Shown piece by piece: positions 21,368 through 33,319 of a stretch of DNA of 64,000 bases. The translations under genes were made by a program, and so were the position numbers. Source of the DNA: Theocolax elegans (lineage: Eukaryota; Arthropoda; Insecta; Hymenoptera; Cerocephalidae); NCBI GenBank assembly GCA_026168455.1, contig CM047426.1, positions 67,361,342 to 67,425,341 of the forward strand, read 5' to 3'. The stretch's first letter is position 1; each line of letters opens with the position of its first letter. The notes beneath the pieces were generated by a model. That model made no database searches. It worked only from the letters and a program-made list of their open reading frames with translations, and was not told where the DNA came from.

Positions 21368-22868
21368 TGTAACGGTATTTTTAATAAATATTAATATATC
21401 GTTATTCACTAAATTAATAAGTATAATAGTCAATAAGCATGTTAAAGACTATATCTCGTGAGGAGGTTGGAAATAGGGAATAGTTGGCATTATTAATAAT
21501 TAACAATATACGACCGAATACGAATAACTAAATAAGCGAACTTTATTCATTAATATCTAATATAAATTATGTACATCTTAATTAAAAGCATTATTTTATC
21601 GATATGCGAACATTTACTAACATTATTAATCGCGTGGTACACAAATCCCTTCGACCGTTAATATGGCGTCGGTTTAGCCTCGCGTACCTTGATAGATACG
21701 CGTCAGCATCACCGTGGCGCCGATATTATTTGAAATAAAATAACTACTCAGGTCGTCACCACACGCACCCGGTCGCACTGCCTTTCGGCGTGCGGGATCA
21801 GGGCAATGCAGGAGAAACCAATGAGTGCAAATATAACAATAGTAAATTAAAATAATAATAAAATTAACTTTACCGGAATTTTTACCGTTATACGTGGCTT
21901 CCTCATAGCGACAATAAAGTTCGAGTATCTAATCACGACTGACTATCAAGAAATCCGGAAGGGAACAAGAAGGAGATCGCAGGATCTCGTCGGTTTTATT
22001 ACAACACCGACGCTTTTCCCACTCACGATCCCTCGATTGCTGGAGCATGCTGATTGGACATCCTCAGCATGCGCCGAAAAATCGCGATGTCACGACAACA
22101 TGTCAGCCGCGCGAAAATCAAAAATATATATTGAGTGAAGGCAGGTGTTCATTGCAGACACCTCCTAACACCCAACATGTAGCCTCCACCTCCATGATCT
22201 CGATACGCACTCAAGAATCCCCTCCACAAGTGCTTTCTACTCGTGGAGGCACGAATCATATTCCAAGCGCAGCACGGGTTGCAATGCTACTCACGGTTCG
22301 CATGCGCGAACCGCCCGAGCATGCTACTATTTGCTGAGATTTGCACTGCGCATTAAATGCGCGAAAATATGAATTTTTCATTTAATATCTTATACATAAT
22401 GTTAATATTCCTTATAATTACTAATTCTATTTAAATAACCTTTAACAGTTCCAATAATCAATATGGGTAAATTGCATTCTAACACTAATAGTTAATCTAT
22501 CATAATTCGCTTTTATATAATGTATATCATTTTCTATAAATACTACGTTATATCGTATATCTGTCTTTGTCGCTCGTTCAAGGCTTGACGACAAAGACAG
22601 AAAATCATTCTCCCCCCCAGGTGATAATTCGCCTCACCTGGGTCATGTTCCTGGAGAGGTCGCACCTACCATCATGTATTACAGGAAGGGAAGCGTCGTG
22701 TGCGCGTGGAGGGGAAGTCGCGCATCGCATACGACAACATGGCCGACCTCGTCTCCGTGACTACACGTGTAGTCTGTTTCGCGAAAAGCCTCCGGTGTAC
22801 CGACACCGTCGAGGCCTTCTCCCGCGTATTTATTAATTAATATTTCTCTTTTGACATGCAATGTCACA
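21368..22868 (-). repeat. 5' LTR of the outer Gypsy element
   Basis: Pairs with 3744-5244 at a constant offset of 17,624 with two substitutions. As the upstream LTR on the minus strand it should drive transcription of gag-pol. Confidence 0.97.
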
Positions 22869-22872
22869 GGTT

Positions 22873-24152
22873 ATGCAAATACTTATCTGATATAATTTGT
22901 TCATGCAGTTTTATAGACCACTAGTTTTTTTTACTTATTTTATTTAGATATTATATAATATAATATATATAATATATAATTCTACTTGATATTATAATAG
23001 CTTAAAACTGAACTACAAACGTGTGGCTGGTGCACACTTCCATTAGCAGCTGTAACACTATATATGCCTCTCTCTTTCTCTATCACGTGACAAGGCTATC
23101 CGAAAAATCAATAATTTTATGGAAGACTTGTCATGTGAGAGAGAGAGAAAGAGATATTGTACACAACTGTCAAACAGTATTTGTTTTTACTGCATTCTTA
23201 ACATACTTTTAATTAAATTTAATGCTTATAATAAAAATTATAATCATATAATATAATATAATAATTATAGTATAAATATTATTATATAAAATAGTCATAA
23301 ACTATATATAAAATAATCATGTATTAATATTCAATAATAGCTAAGTATTCTTTTAGTTTTAAAAAATTTTATTCCTCTTTTTATAAAGAAACTGATTCTT
23401 GAAGTTGACTTTCTGTTATTTTAGATAATACATGTATATTAAAAAAATATACTGAGTATTATATTAATAAAACCAGAAAAAAGTCACTATAAACCTATTA
23501 AATATACATATTATTAAGATTACACATACAAATTGTACGATACCTGAAGAATATGGTATTAGAATTATAAAATAAGTAAAACTTTAAATCTAATAAGTGA
23601 AACTTTAAATGCACTTATCTCATTAATGGTTTTTTAATGATTTTAGCTTACTTGCCGCAGGATATTTCAGAGCCAGGTTGATGAATCACTTTGAAATTTT
23701 GGGGAAACTTTTAAAATATATATTTCTACGGACTTATGTTGCCCAATTTTCAAAAAGATAAGCTTTAGGTGAATGTTATGTACGTATACGTACATAACAT
23801 TCACTATTTTTCTTGTTATTATCAACTTTTATATTTAATACATTGTTATTAATTTTTTTTCAGAAAAGGAAAAACATAAGTCTGTAAACATATATTCCAT
23901 GAACATTTTAAGCCTTATTAGACATTAAAAGATGCATTCAATGCTTCAATATCCTACGGCAACTGCAAAAATTAATCAATTTTTTAATATCATTATAAGT
24001 TTAATAACCAGGATTAAAAATGTATTATAAACATTTTTTATATTGATAAATATAATGTATAATACATATATATTATGTAAAAAAAATTAATATGTGAGAA
24101 GAATTAAAAAAAAAAATTATTCTAATAATAATTATTTATTTATTGAAAACAT
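22873..24152. other. Right interior of the TTAA transposon, non-coding
   Basis: AT-rich, no credible ORF. It contains an imperfect inverted pair of CT/GA-rich tracts (about 23066-23096 and 23126-23156) and an exact 36-bp palindrome at 23769-23804. The C-terminal half of the transposase is not recognisable here. Confidence 0.55.
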
Positions 24153-24175
24153 TTAACCCAGGCTTGACCCCTTAA

Positions 24176-24497
24176 ATGGCAACAGATTCTAATTAGTATT
24201 AACAAACTTTTTTCTTTTTAATATGTAATACAAAAAATCAACCCATTTTGAGATATTTAAGTTCAAACATAAAAGGAAAAAAGGAAAAATAAAGTAATTT
24301 TTTAACTGCTATAACTTTAGTGCATATTCATTGATTGATCTAAAATTTTTTTTTACATATTCTGGAACATATTCCCAGACTATATCTAACTTTTTCAACA
24401 TTTTAAAATTTTGACCTGCTTACTTGACGTGAAATCGCCCGTCTATATATATAAATTTATTTATTCATTTATAATTTAGTGAAATTAGCTACAATTT
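24176..24497. other. AT-rich spacer between DNA transposons
   Basis: No ORF or repeat found. TA-rich near 24445-24460. The CACTA transposase remnant begins right after it. Confidence 0.5.
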
Positions 24498-26057
24498 TTG
24501 TCTAGGATTCGTCTTCTACTGAATGAACTGTGGTGTACAGATGATGCTAATTCACAAAGTCGATTTTGTGATTGGAATAGCAGAGATGCAAGTAGTTCTT
24601 CTGATGAAGGTATACATTTTAACAAATTGAAAGAGGTTATCCGCAACAATGATTATATTAACATAAGAATTTCGTTTCAAAAATCTGATTTATTACATGC
24701 TGCTCTGAAATATAGTGATACCTATGAATTAAGTCAGTCAGGAACAGCTGATCTTTTTTAATTGATCAATTGCATCTTGCAACAGAAAATATTACCAGAA
24801 TCGCGTTATTTATTTGATCAATTGTTTACTTCAAAAGAAGCAATAGAATATCATGGTATATGTTCAAACTGTAAAACATATATACGACCATATACCCACA
24901 CGGATCGAAGTTTTGTCTGTGACGTTTGTGATAAAGTTACTTTATTGAAAAGCCCTTTATATCGTGATTTTTTACAATTATAAATATTGAAAATGATGTA
25001 ATTTATTTACTTCAGCAAAATATAAAGCATTTAAAAGAGGTATTTCCAGATAGGATTAGAGATATAAATATTTTTGGTGATTTTACTGATGGTTTGTTAT
25101 ATAAACAATTTGTAAGGTCATATTACCTCAGGATGAAAGGATACATTTTGTAACAGCCACATTTAATACTGATGGCACATCTGTCTTTGAAAGTTCAGGG
25201 ATTGATACAATTTAATGGTTACTATGGATGCAACTGGTATTTACATCATGGCGAATACATTGAAACAATGCGAGGAGGTAGTGTAAAATATACCTTACAA
25301 AATAATTTACCAAGAAAAAAAAAACAAAATGAAACATTACAACATATGGAACAAAGCTTAACCTGTCGACTTCCCGTTTATGGAGTGAAAAGTCCTTCAC
25401 GTTTAATACTTCTCAACAATTTTAATATTATTGATGGATTTGTACCCGATGACATGCATTGCGTTTCTCTTGGCGTGACCAAACAATTCTTATCATATTG
25501 GATTTAAAATAAAAAAAAAAGTTATATTCTTGTGTGAGGAAGAAATTAATTCTATTAATAATATAATTATAAACCTAAAAGTTCCAAATCAATTAACTTG
25601 ATTGAATGGGAAATTGCATGTGAATGGGAATTGCATGTGAATGGGAAAATTGGATTTTATTCTACAGCATTCCAGTAATGTTAAGCTTTCCTCGTCTGTT
25701 AATTTATATCCAACATTGGCCTTTATTAGTAGAAGCATTTTTGCTTTCGTAGAAACTACTTTCGAACTATTAAAAAAATTTGTATTTTGTACAAAAGTAT
25801 ATTATACTAAAAATGCCATGACGTATAACATTCACCAATTATTGCACTTATCGCAGAGTGTTCTTAATTGGGGATCGTTATGGGCGCATAATGGTTATAC
25901 TTTTGAAAGCGGCAATGGTCGACTGTTACAAAAAATACATGCTAAACTATATTCATCATTTCATTCTTATATTAATCATCATGAAAATAGAAAATTTCAG
26001 AATTCATTACAAATTGTAGGTATAAGATATTTAAGCCAATATAAGCCTACCGATTAA
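24498..26057 (+). pseudogene. CACTA (En/Spm, TNP2-like) transposase, decayed
   Basis: Four fragments in order on one strand: 24498-24761, 24762-24983 (EYHGICSNCKTY, a zinc-ribbon-like CxxC pair, then CDVC), 25172-25507 (QFNGYYGCNWYLHHGEY, VYGVKSPSRLILL, FVPDDMHCVSLGVTKQF) and 25641-26057 (YNIHQLLHLSQSV, LWAHNGYTFESGNGRL). Wording and order match TNP2-type transposases of insect CACTA elements; DDMHCVSLGV is the late catalytic-region block. Stops and frameshifts separate the pieces. Near 25180-25206 a motif typical of an earlier region (FNTDGTSVFES) joins directly to a later one, so an internal deletion is likely. The probable C-terminus lies far away at 56380-56723. Confidence 0.72.
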
Positions 26058-26065
26058 CGTTAAAT

Positions 26066-27140
26066 TAATAAGTTACAATTATCGAGAGAAAGTTATAACG
26101 GTAAGGTATTCTTCACCTAACCGTTTGACGAATTTGAGCAACACGAGCGAACAGTATCGTAATGTTCGCATCGGCTCGGGCCGGCGAGATTCGGCGCGGC
26201 TCGGTTCGTCGTGGCTACACGGGCGAGATCGACTTCGCGCGCGAAAGGTTCGCGCACGCACCTGATTAGAGGTGAGGAGGAGATTCGCGCGCGCTACGAA
26301 GAGATATAGCTGCCTTTTTACGCGACAGGTGTAATCCCCCCACGTCCCGTGTTCAGCTTCACCGTGCTGTGTTTTGCCGTGCGTTTCGTGTGTGTGTTTT
26401 GACTGCAGGCCCATACTGCATTTGCAGTGACTGGTGCAACACCGTGAAACGACCTGCAGCCACACAACCTCGGTGCACGGGCGATCGGACAATCCGTTCT
26501 ACACCACAACGAGAGTTAGAGAGAGAGAGCGACCGATCGGCTGGTCGTCGTTTACCAACGACTGCAGCAACTTATGATGTATGTGGTACCACTTCACGCG
26601 ATCGTGTTTTATTCGCTAATTGATAAACAATCTTATTGCGTTATACTAGTCCCTTTGGCTGGGGATATTATTTTAGTTCGCGATATTTTTCCTCCCTCTC
26701 TCTACAAGTCGGTCGTTTACCGACTTGTAATAATAGCGTAGACCTCGGCGACGTTTAGAGATTTTGTTTATTATTTATTTTCTATACTTATTTCAATAAA
26801 CTCAATTTATTATTAGAATTCAATCCGATATTCAACTATTTGAATTTAACCCACGTACGATTTCTTCCGTAATCCTAAGAGCACGTATATTTCTGGTTGA
26901 CAAGTGCTCCACGCGATATTCCTGTTTCGCGGTCAATTTCAGATCTGCTTTTTACCTGGTTATTATCTGAAACAGTAACTCGGTTTCAGACTAACTCTTA
27001 ACAGATTTGGTAGAGCGGACAGGTAACCGCCGCCGCAACGCGGGAAAAATACGTTTATTTAAATACGGTAAGTTTACCCGTACCCCTGAGCAGCCGCGAT
27101 ATTAAAATAAACATCCATGCGGCAATCAAACTGTTACAAA
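26066..27140. repeat. Possible solo LTR
   Basis: About 1.07 kb, GC-rich in the middle, with a polyadenylation-like AATAAA near 26797 and LTR-like composition. Its right end CTGTTACA is followed by AAGT, and AAGT also precedes TACAATTATCG at the left, which could be a 4-bp duplication. The left end does not read as a clean TG/CA terminus, so borders and even identity are uncertain. No convincing protein. Confidence 0.35.
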
Positions 27141-27163
27141 GTGTATCATACAAAAAAATTTAT

Positions 27164-27440
27164 ATATGAATAATAAGTCGATCTGATGGAGGCGAGGAAA
27201 GGAGGAAACACAATTCTATCCTTTATTTTTTGCACAACGTTTCGTTGGCTTGGTCTGCTAACATCTTTAGGTGCCTTTACTCAAACACAACAACTATTTA
27301 AAAAAATTTCAAAAAATAAATACATAAATTACAAACAAGACACACACTATATTAAATATACCTTTTAAATTCAAATTAACGGTGAGTTAAAGAGTCGAAT
27401 GAACAGTGTCAAACATTGAAAGATGTAACGTAAATATATA
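27164..27440 (-). repeat. Penelope-like element 3' untranslated end
   Basis: Matches 56088-56358 in reverse orientation over about 270 bases, ending at the same base (GACTTATTATTCATAT). Contains a hairpin GTTAGC...GCCAAC followed by GAAACG (27262-27240 on the minus strand). It follows the endonuclease ORF at the right distance for the element's 3' end. Confidence 0.65.
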
Positions 27441-27580
27441 TAAACACGAGTACTACCACAGACATACGTACATAATAATACGTTAGATGTATCAGCACTT
27501 TAAATTTCTAAGAATACGAAAGTTAGTACTATTCAAAAATCTTATGTCATCTTTTGCATTAATATTATTAGTGTCACATT

Positions 27581-27886
27581 TTATATATGAATCATTTCAG
27601 AAATTAGTCTTTTATTGTAATTCATTTCTACATCTAAAATTTTTTTAATATCCCAATTAAATTCACTGTTAGAGTTTTTTACATGTTGATTTACAACCGA
27701 ATCTGGATTATTATTTTTCACATGTTCGTTGATTCTGGATTTTAAAAAACGTTTGGTTTCACCGACATATGAAGATGAACAATTTTTACATGAGAATTTA
27801 TAAACAACGTTTATTTGAACCCATTTGTTGGTAGCATCTTTAACTAATTTTATTACCAAATTTAAATGTTTTCTAACTAACGGCAA
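27581..27886 (-). pseudogene. GIY-YIG endonuclease of a Penelope-like element
   Basis: 101-residue open stretch with YKFSCKNCSSSYVGETKRFL...RINEH, the GIY-YIG pattern found at the C-terminus of Penelope-like RTs: a CxxC pair, YVGET, the catalytic arginine in KSRINEH, and a late acidic stretch. It nicks target DNA for insertion. It is out of frame with the RT fragments upstream, so the gene is broken. Confidence 0.78.
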
Positions 27887-27990
27887 GACTTGAATATTGT
27901 AAGATAATAAAATGTTTGCTAATTAATCAAAATTATCTAAATAAGGTAGGGAAACATAGGTTAAACGATTTACTTTTCTATTATTTTTTT

Positions 27991-28574
27991 GAAAATCTGA
28001 TTTTTTCCTTTTTTTAAATAATTTAATCTACTTTGTATGTTTTGCCTAATAAATGTAATAGGGTAATTATTGTTAATCAGTAATTTATTTATAATTTTTA
28101 AATTTTTTGTGTAAAATTTTGTATTTGCCAACAAACAAGCTCTATCAACAAGATTAAAAACAATGTTCCTTTTTGCTGCATTGGATAGTTGAAAAAATAA
28201 TTAATAATAAGTCTACCGAAATTGGACGGTTTTTGGTACCAATCAGTAATTATACTATCTGATTCTCGAATTAATGTAATATCTAAAAAATTAATGGTTC
28301 TATTTTTCTCTAGTTCAAAGAAAAATTGTAAATTTTTATAATAAGAATTAAAAATCTTAATTACTAAATCCACATGTTGCTTTTTTATACACATTATCGT
28401 ATCGTCTACATACCTATAATAAAAAATTGGAAAATATTTATGAATGGTTTGTAACTTATTATATACATAAATTGATTTCCTATTATTTGAGAAGTTTAAG
28501 CAGCGGTCCGGTTGAAAAGTCGGATGAGATTTTTGGCATGAGATCTCATGTGAGATTTTGTAATAGGTACAGTT
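27991..28574 (-). pseudogene. Penelope-like reverse transcriptase fragment, copy A
   Basis: 584 bp nearly identical to 28663-29245. Encodes the palm region with YRYVDDTIMCIKKQ (catalytic YVDD), FLDITLIRE and the motif after it. One extra T (five versus four in the GAGATTTT run near 28527) puts the first residues out of frame compared with copy B. The N-terminal RT part is missing. Confidence 0.75.
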
Positions 28575-28662
28575 AAACTAGTGAATAATTTTATAAACTT
28601 AATAAAATTTATGTGAAATATGAAAGGCTTTAAGTATCTTTACTAAATTTGAATATTTGTTC

Positions 28663-29245
28663 GAAAATCTGATTTTTTCCTTTTTTTAAATAATTTAATC
28701 TACTTTGTATGTTTTGCCTAATAAATGTAATAGGGTAATTATTGTTAATCAGTAATTTATTTATAATTTTTAAATTTTTTGTGTAAAATTTTGTATTTGC
28801 CAACAAACAAGCTCTATCAACAAGATTAAAAACAATGTTCCTTTTTGCTGCATTGGATAGTTGAAAAAATAATTAATAATAAGTCTACCGAAATTGGACG
28901 GTTTTTGGTACCAATCAGTAATTATACTATCTGATTCTCGAATTAATGTAATATCTAAAAAATTAATGGTTCTATTTTTCTCTAGTTCAAAGAAAAATTG
29001 TAAATTTTTATAATAAGAATTAAAAATCTTAATTACTAAATCCACATGTTGCTTTTTTATACACATTATCGTATCGTCTACATACCTATAATAAAAAATT
29101 GGAAAATATTTATGAATGGTTTGTAACTTATTATATACATAAATTGATTTCCTATTATTTGAGAAGTTTAAGCAGCGGTCCGGTTGAAAAGTCGGATGAG
29201 ATTTTGGCATGAGATCTCATGTGAGATTTTGTAATAGGTACAGTT
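28663..29245 (-). pseudogene. Penelope-like reverse transcriptase fragment, copy B (direct duplication)
   Basis: Same RT segment as copy A, open from 29210 to 28770 (146 residues, YVDD at about 43-46). A second repeat of about 80 bp (28583-28662 and 29361-29440) follows each copy, so the duplicated unit is about 670-780 bp, copy B carrying about 106 bp more. Tandem partial copies are common for Penelope elements. Confidence 0.75.
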
Positions 29246-29973
29246 CTAGTGGCTCAACTATTACTGATAGTATTTGCATTGTTGTAACAAGTATGTAGCG
29301 CTAGTTCAAATATAATTCGATTATTAATTTAAATAAATAACTATTGAGTCAGGTAACTAATAATTTTATAAACTTAATAAAATTTATGTGAAATATGAAA
29401 GGCTTTAAGTATCTTTACTAAATTTGAATATTTGTTCGATCATATTAGGATAATTTTCATGTTTAAATAATAATTTAAGAATGACATATATATATATATA
29501 TATATACTATAACACGGGAATTCGTGTTATCTTGTAACGATAATTTATATAGGATTAAATTATAAATTTACACAAATGACTATTAAATAACATTTATAAT
29601 AATTTAAAGTAACTCATCTATTAGTTATTTTATTGAAATTTTAAATTTTTAAGAAATTTTTAGCATTTATTGGTTTTTCTGAAAATAGGAAAATTAATGA
29701 TAAATTTAATAAAATCTATGTGAAATGTAAAAGGTTCTAAATATTTTTACTAAATTTGACTATGGATTTATATTGAATTATTAATTTACCTGTTTTAACT
29801 AAATTTTATTTCGTATTTTAAAAGTGGACAAGAAGAAGTGTGAAAGAAAGGAATTTCTGCTGATTTATGATTTTCGGCAACGTTTGAAGTTTGGTGGGCA
29901 AGCGGGTGTGGCTATTGCATTAGTACGAAGTTGTATTCGCGCTTAGTATCACGGTTCTCGGGTGTTAATAATA
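29246..29973. other. AT-rich spacer with diverged Penelope-linked repeats
   Basis: Holds the second 80-bp repeat (29361-29440), a diverged third copy near 29690-29760 and a short TA run near 29490. No ORF. From about 29830 the sequence becomes less AT-rich, leading into the ATG at 29974. Confidence 0.5.
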
Positions 29974-30135
29974 ATGTCGCACGACGATATTTATAATATT
30001 TTGAAATTAATAGAAGAATTAATTTCACATCGGTTCCGTGATTTTAAAACGGTATTACGCGAGGAGTTCCGTGAACATCGTCAAGATACTTTGAGTGAAT
30101 TTTGTGAATTACAGAGGGATTCTTGCCGCTACTTG
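29974..30135 (+). CDS. Candidate first exon of an unknown gene
   Basis: ATG followed by 54 codons (MSHDDIYNILKLIEELISHR... to a Tyr-Leu) and then GTAATT, a usable splice donor in phase 0. The peptide looks like an amphipathic helix pair rich in Leu, Arg and Glu; I do not recognise it. A possible continuation in the same phase lies 6.6 kb downstream at 36775, after a TTATTTTTATTTAG acceptor, with several mobile elements in between. No homology claim; coding status is inferred from codon-like content and splice signals. Confidence 0.35.
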
Positions 30136-30136
30136 G

Positions 30137-30142
<6 letters not shown>

Positions 30143-30198
<56 letters not shown>
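30143..30198. repeat. (TA)n microsatellite
   Basis: About 28 TA units ending at the solo LTR border. Peptides of alternating Tyr/Ile in this frame are artefacts. Confidence 0.95.
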
Positions 30199-30199
<1 letters not shown>

Positions 30200-31424
30200 T
30201 GTAACGGTCACGCTGGAGATTAGAGAGTGGCGTCAAAGGCGAAAGAATAGTAAATTTAAATAAAATAATATTTATTAGAATTATAACATAAAATAAGTTT
30301 AGGCGCTAGCCGCGTACGATCGCGGCGAATCTATACAGTCAAGTTCGGCTGCGTACGAGCTGCTGCTGCTTGCTGCGCGGGGGGAGGGGAGGGAAGTAAA
30401 GGGGAAGCACACTTACGAGTTGAAAGAATTGCGGATACCCGGCGCAGGCGTGCACCCACCTTATCAACGTGGAGATCGTCTCCTCGGATTTTGCTACGCT
30501 CGGTTGATTGCTCTCTCGTGCACACACACACACTCGAAAATTATCTATATATTGGTCCTGCTATGTTGCCTCGTTGGCATCCCGATGAGCTCTCTCGAGC
30601 TCGGGCTCGTTCGCTGCTTCGTTGCTCGGGCCCGACGTACGCGCGCAGCTTCTCGCGTCGAAACGCCCGTCGGCCGCTGTCGTCTCGCGTGCCTCGTGTA
30701 GTGAGTGCTCGCGGCCATGTTTACCAAACCGGATGATATTGCCTGGTCTGCTGCTTCCCACGCAGAGGACGGTGTTCCTGGTGATGCTGTTGACCAGGTA
30801 AGCCTTTACGATCGTTCCGTTGTGTTAATTTATCGGCTAATGAGTCCACTCTGTTACAGGTGCAGACGGGACGGCCGATACTCGAGTCTCCTCTCTCACT
30901 CGCTCTCACGGTGGCCGCTCAGCTGGTGCGCGTCGGGTCAATTACTGCTGCTCTTCTTCGATGCTGCTTTGCTGCGGGGACTCTAGCTGCTTCCGAGGTA
31001 AATGTCTAGCAATCAATGATGTGATTACCATAACCTCACTTCTAATCCTCTCCTAGCATGTAGCTGTCAGTTACTGTGTGTAACTACATGCTTCCTTGTC
31101 TCATCCTAATTAGGATTATTATTCATTAGTTAATGTTTCACAGCTTTCTGGAGATCTTATCGTTGCTTGTGCTGCTCAGTCTGGCACCTTGGGCCATCGT
31201 AGGCTGCGTCATGGTCCTGGTGCGATGCCTCCTGGAAGTCGTTTAGCCTCTCCTGATGTGCTGCTTTATTATGCTAAGTGGAAGGAACCAAGAGAAGTAT
31301 TGGGAATCTGGGGAGCTTATGGTTAGGTTAGGTAGGCTTAGAGATGTGAGGGTAGGTAGGCTAGCTTATATTGGGACTCGCTCGCTTATTATTTTGACAG
31401 GTATAACATACCTTGTTACAATAC
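30196..31424 (-). mobile_element. Solo LTR, 1221 bp
   Basis: Ends are inverted TGTAAC (30200) and GTTACA (to 31420), flanked by ATAC on both sides (30196-30199, 31421-31424), a 4-bp Gypsy-type duplication. On the minus strand a TATA-like CTATATAT region (about 30553-30545) is followed by a GC-rich leader, an AATAAA near 30275 and the terminal ACCGTTACA, so I orient it minus. No internal region remains, as after LTR-LTR recombination. Confidence 0.68.
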
Positions 31425-31475
31425 GTATATACACATATACATACACATACATACACATACACATACACATACACG
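31425..31475. repeat. ACATAC microsatellite
   Basis: Repeated ACATAC/ACACAT units run directly into the ACACGGAG inverted terminus. A similar tract flanks the other terminus at 34898. Confidence 0.9.
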
Positions 31476-31606
31476 GAGAAAAATGAATGGCTGAATTAAA
31501 GAAAATAGTTGTCATAGTAACAAATTTAGTGGTTACGGAGAAATAACAAATTTTTGTTGCTAAATTTACAAACCGTCAGTTGCTAGTTACATTAATTTTT
31601 ATTACT

Positions 31607-31932
31607 GTTTTTAAATTAATATTGAATTTTGTCGGTCTTGCTGAGCTAACGTCTAACGACTCTAAGAACTCCAAGTTGCTCGCTCGAAAAGGCACGACAA
31701 TTCGCCGCGTATCAATCCCGAGGGCAGCATTATGAAGGCCACAAGCCGCCAGACGTAAACAAAAAGAAGAAGCAAATAAAATACTAAGTAATAAAATTGA
31801 AAATATTTTAATAAGAAAGAAAGAAATTTTAAGTCTATGTGTTTCGTCTTTTCGAGCGAGCAACTTGGAGTTCTTAGAGTCGTTAGACGTTAGCTCAGCA
31901 AGACCGACAAAATTCAATATTAATTTAAAAAC
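31607..31932. mobile_element. MITE with 85-bp inverted repeats
   Basis: 31607-31690 and 31850-31932 are nearly perfect reverse complements (TTTTGTCGGTCTTGCTGAGC...). The 160-bp centre is unrelated and non-coding. A direct repeat TTTTTATTACTGTT occurs at about 31596 and 31961, which may record the insertion. Confidence 0.7.
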
Positions 31933-32560
31933 TTTTGCCTGGGCGAGAAAAAATTATATTTTTATTACTGTTATTGCAACAAAAATTTACTGCTGATTTA
32001 GCAAACGATGCGGTTACTAGAGCAAGTGTATTCGTTATAACAACTGTATTTATCATTAAAGTTGTAGATATTTTTTTACTTTAACAATAGCTTTTAATTG
32101 ATATTAGTGTATAGTTACTTTTATAATAAAAATTATACACAAATTTCGAAAACAAATTAAATGCATCAATTCAAAATGTAATAGTTGTCAAAAGATTTTT
32201 CAAAATAAATGTTACTCAAAAATGATAATAAACTTTTTCGTGACTCTACATTTTTTCTTACTGATTCTGCTGACGAAATATACATAGATTAATTCAATTT
32301 TGTAGCATTTTTTAAAATATAGTTTCATTTTGTTTGTTACATGCATCCTCAATACTCATATTATAAAACACAATAAATACTAATATTCAAACCGAGATTC
32401 GAACTAATGTTAGGTTAAGATTGACGTTCGTTCTCCGTGTTGTCTGCGATTTTCGCAACCTTTTGTTTTAATTAAACTTACCACATTTTTGCAAGAAACA
32501 GCAATTCATGTCACAGCTTTAGCGAAATGAAACTGTTAAACTTACAACAAAATCATCGAT
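31933..32560. other. AT-rich non-coding stretch
   Basis: No ORF or clear repeat. Probably interior of the ACACGGAG element. Confidence 0.5.
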
Positions 32561-33284
32561 ACATCGACGGCTCCTATTCATAAAGTCCTATCTCAAAAAT
32601 TAATTAAAAAATGTCCTAACTCAAGAATAATTCTATAAAGTCCTAACTGAAAAGAAAATTCTATAAGGTCCTATCTCAAAAAAAAATTTAGTCAGTATTA
32701 TAAAGTCCTATCTCGGAAGTCAATTTTATAAAGTCCTATCTCAAATGCAATTCAATAAAGTTCGATCATAAATGTCAATTTTTTTAAGCCCCCCCCCCCT
32801 TCCTTTAATACACTTTCTCTTAAGGTGATGTGATACCCATTTAAAACAAAATCAGTATTTATTTTTTCTCAAGCAAACAGTATACTTTATCGAATAAAAA
32901 ACGGTCTGTAACGGTGTTGTATTTATATTAAAGATAGTCTATGAATTTTTTCAAATTTTTTTATCTTGTTTTTAGCTATATATTACCGACCAAAAAATGG
33001 TTATTTCGATATAATTCATTTTAAATTAATTATTTTGAAAAAATCGCTGTGTAACGGTATTCTATTTGCTTTCAATATTACCTGTAAATTTTTTCAGATT
33101 TTTAATTCCATTAGTTTTTTAAATTTTTGGGATTTTAGATGTAGGTACCTGTAATTTGGGTATCACATCGCCTTAACTTCATAAAATTATAATAATATTG
33201 ATAATTTATATAATTTGAAAACTATTAGTTATCATATAATATAATATAAATTATATTGTCATAGACAATATAATTTATATTATA

Positions 33285-33319
<35 letters not shown>

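Larger units (their letters stand above)
3740..22872 (-). mobile_element. Full-length Ty3/Gypsy LTR retrotransposon (outer element)
   Basis: Two 1501-bp LTRs (3744-5244, 21368-22868) in the same orientation differ at only two positions (4263/21887 and 5076/22700). GGTT flanks both sides as a 4-bp target duplication (3740-3743, 22869-22872). Read on the minus strand the order is LTR, tRNA-Lys primer site, gag, protease, RT, RNase H, integrase, extra ORF, polypurine tract, LTR, which is Ty3/Gypsy order. A second retrotransposon sits inside pol; without it the element is about 10.9 kb. Near-identical LTRs mean a very recent insertion. Confidence 0.97.
2228..24175 (+). mobile_element. DNA transposon with TTAA target site, split by nested LTR elements
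   Basis: A 23-bp sequence (TTAAGGGGTCAAGCCTGGG plus TTAA) at 2228-2250 recurs as its exact reverse complement at 24153-24175. The outer TTAA on both sides is the likely target duplication, leaving an element of 2232-24171. Subtracting the inserted 19,129 bp (3744-22872) leaves about 2.8 kb, a normal transposon size. The left part contains a decayed Mutator-like transposase. TTAA targets are known for piggyBac and Kolobok elements, so assignment to a superfamily is uncertain. The match is seen directly; the reading as one element is inference. Confidence 0.62.

Noticed and set aside
26079..26492. 137-codon Arg/Ser-rich minus-strand ORF
   Set aside because: Several overlapping frames are open in the same GC-rich block; no recognisable protein.
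27000..27025. TTGGTAGAGCGG resembles a tRNA D arm, or a primer binding site
   Set aside because: No anticodon or T arm follows, and the tRNA end it would pair with is not one I know.
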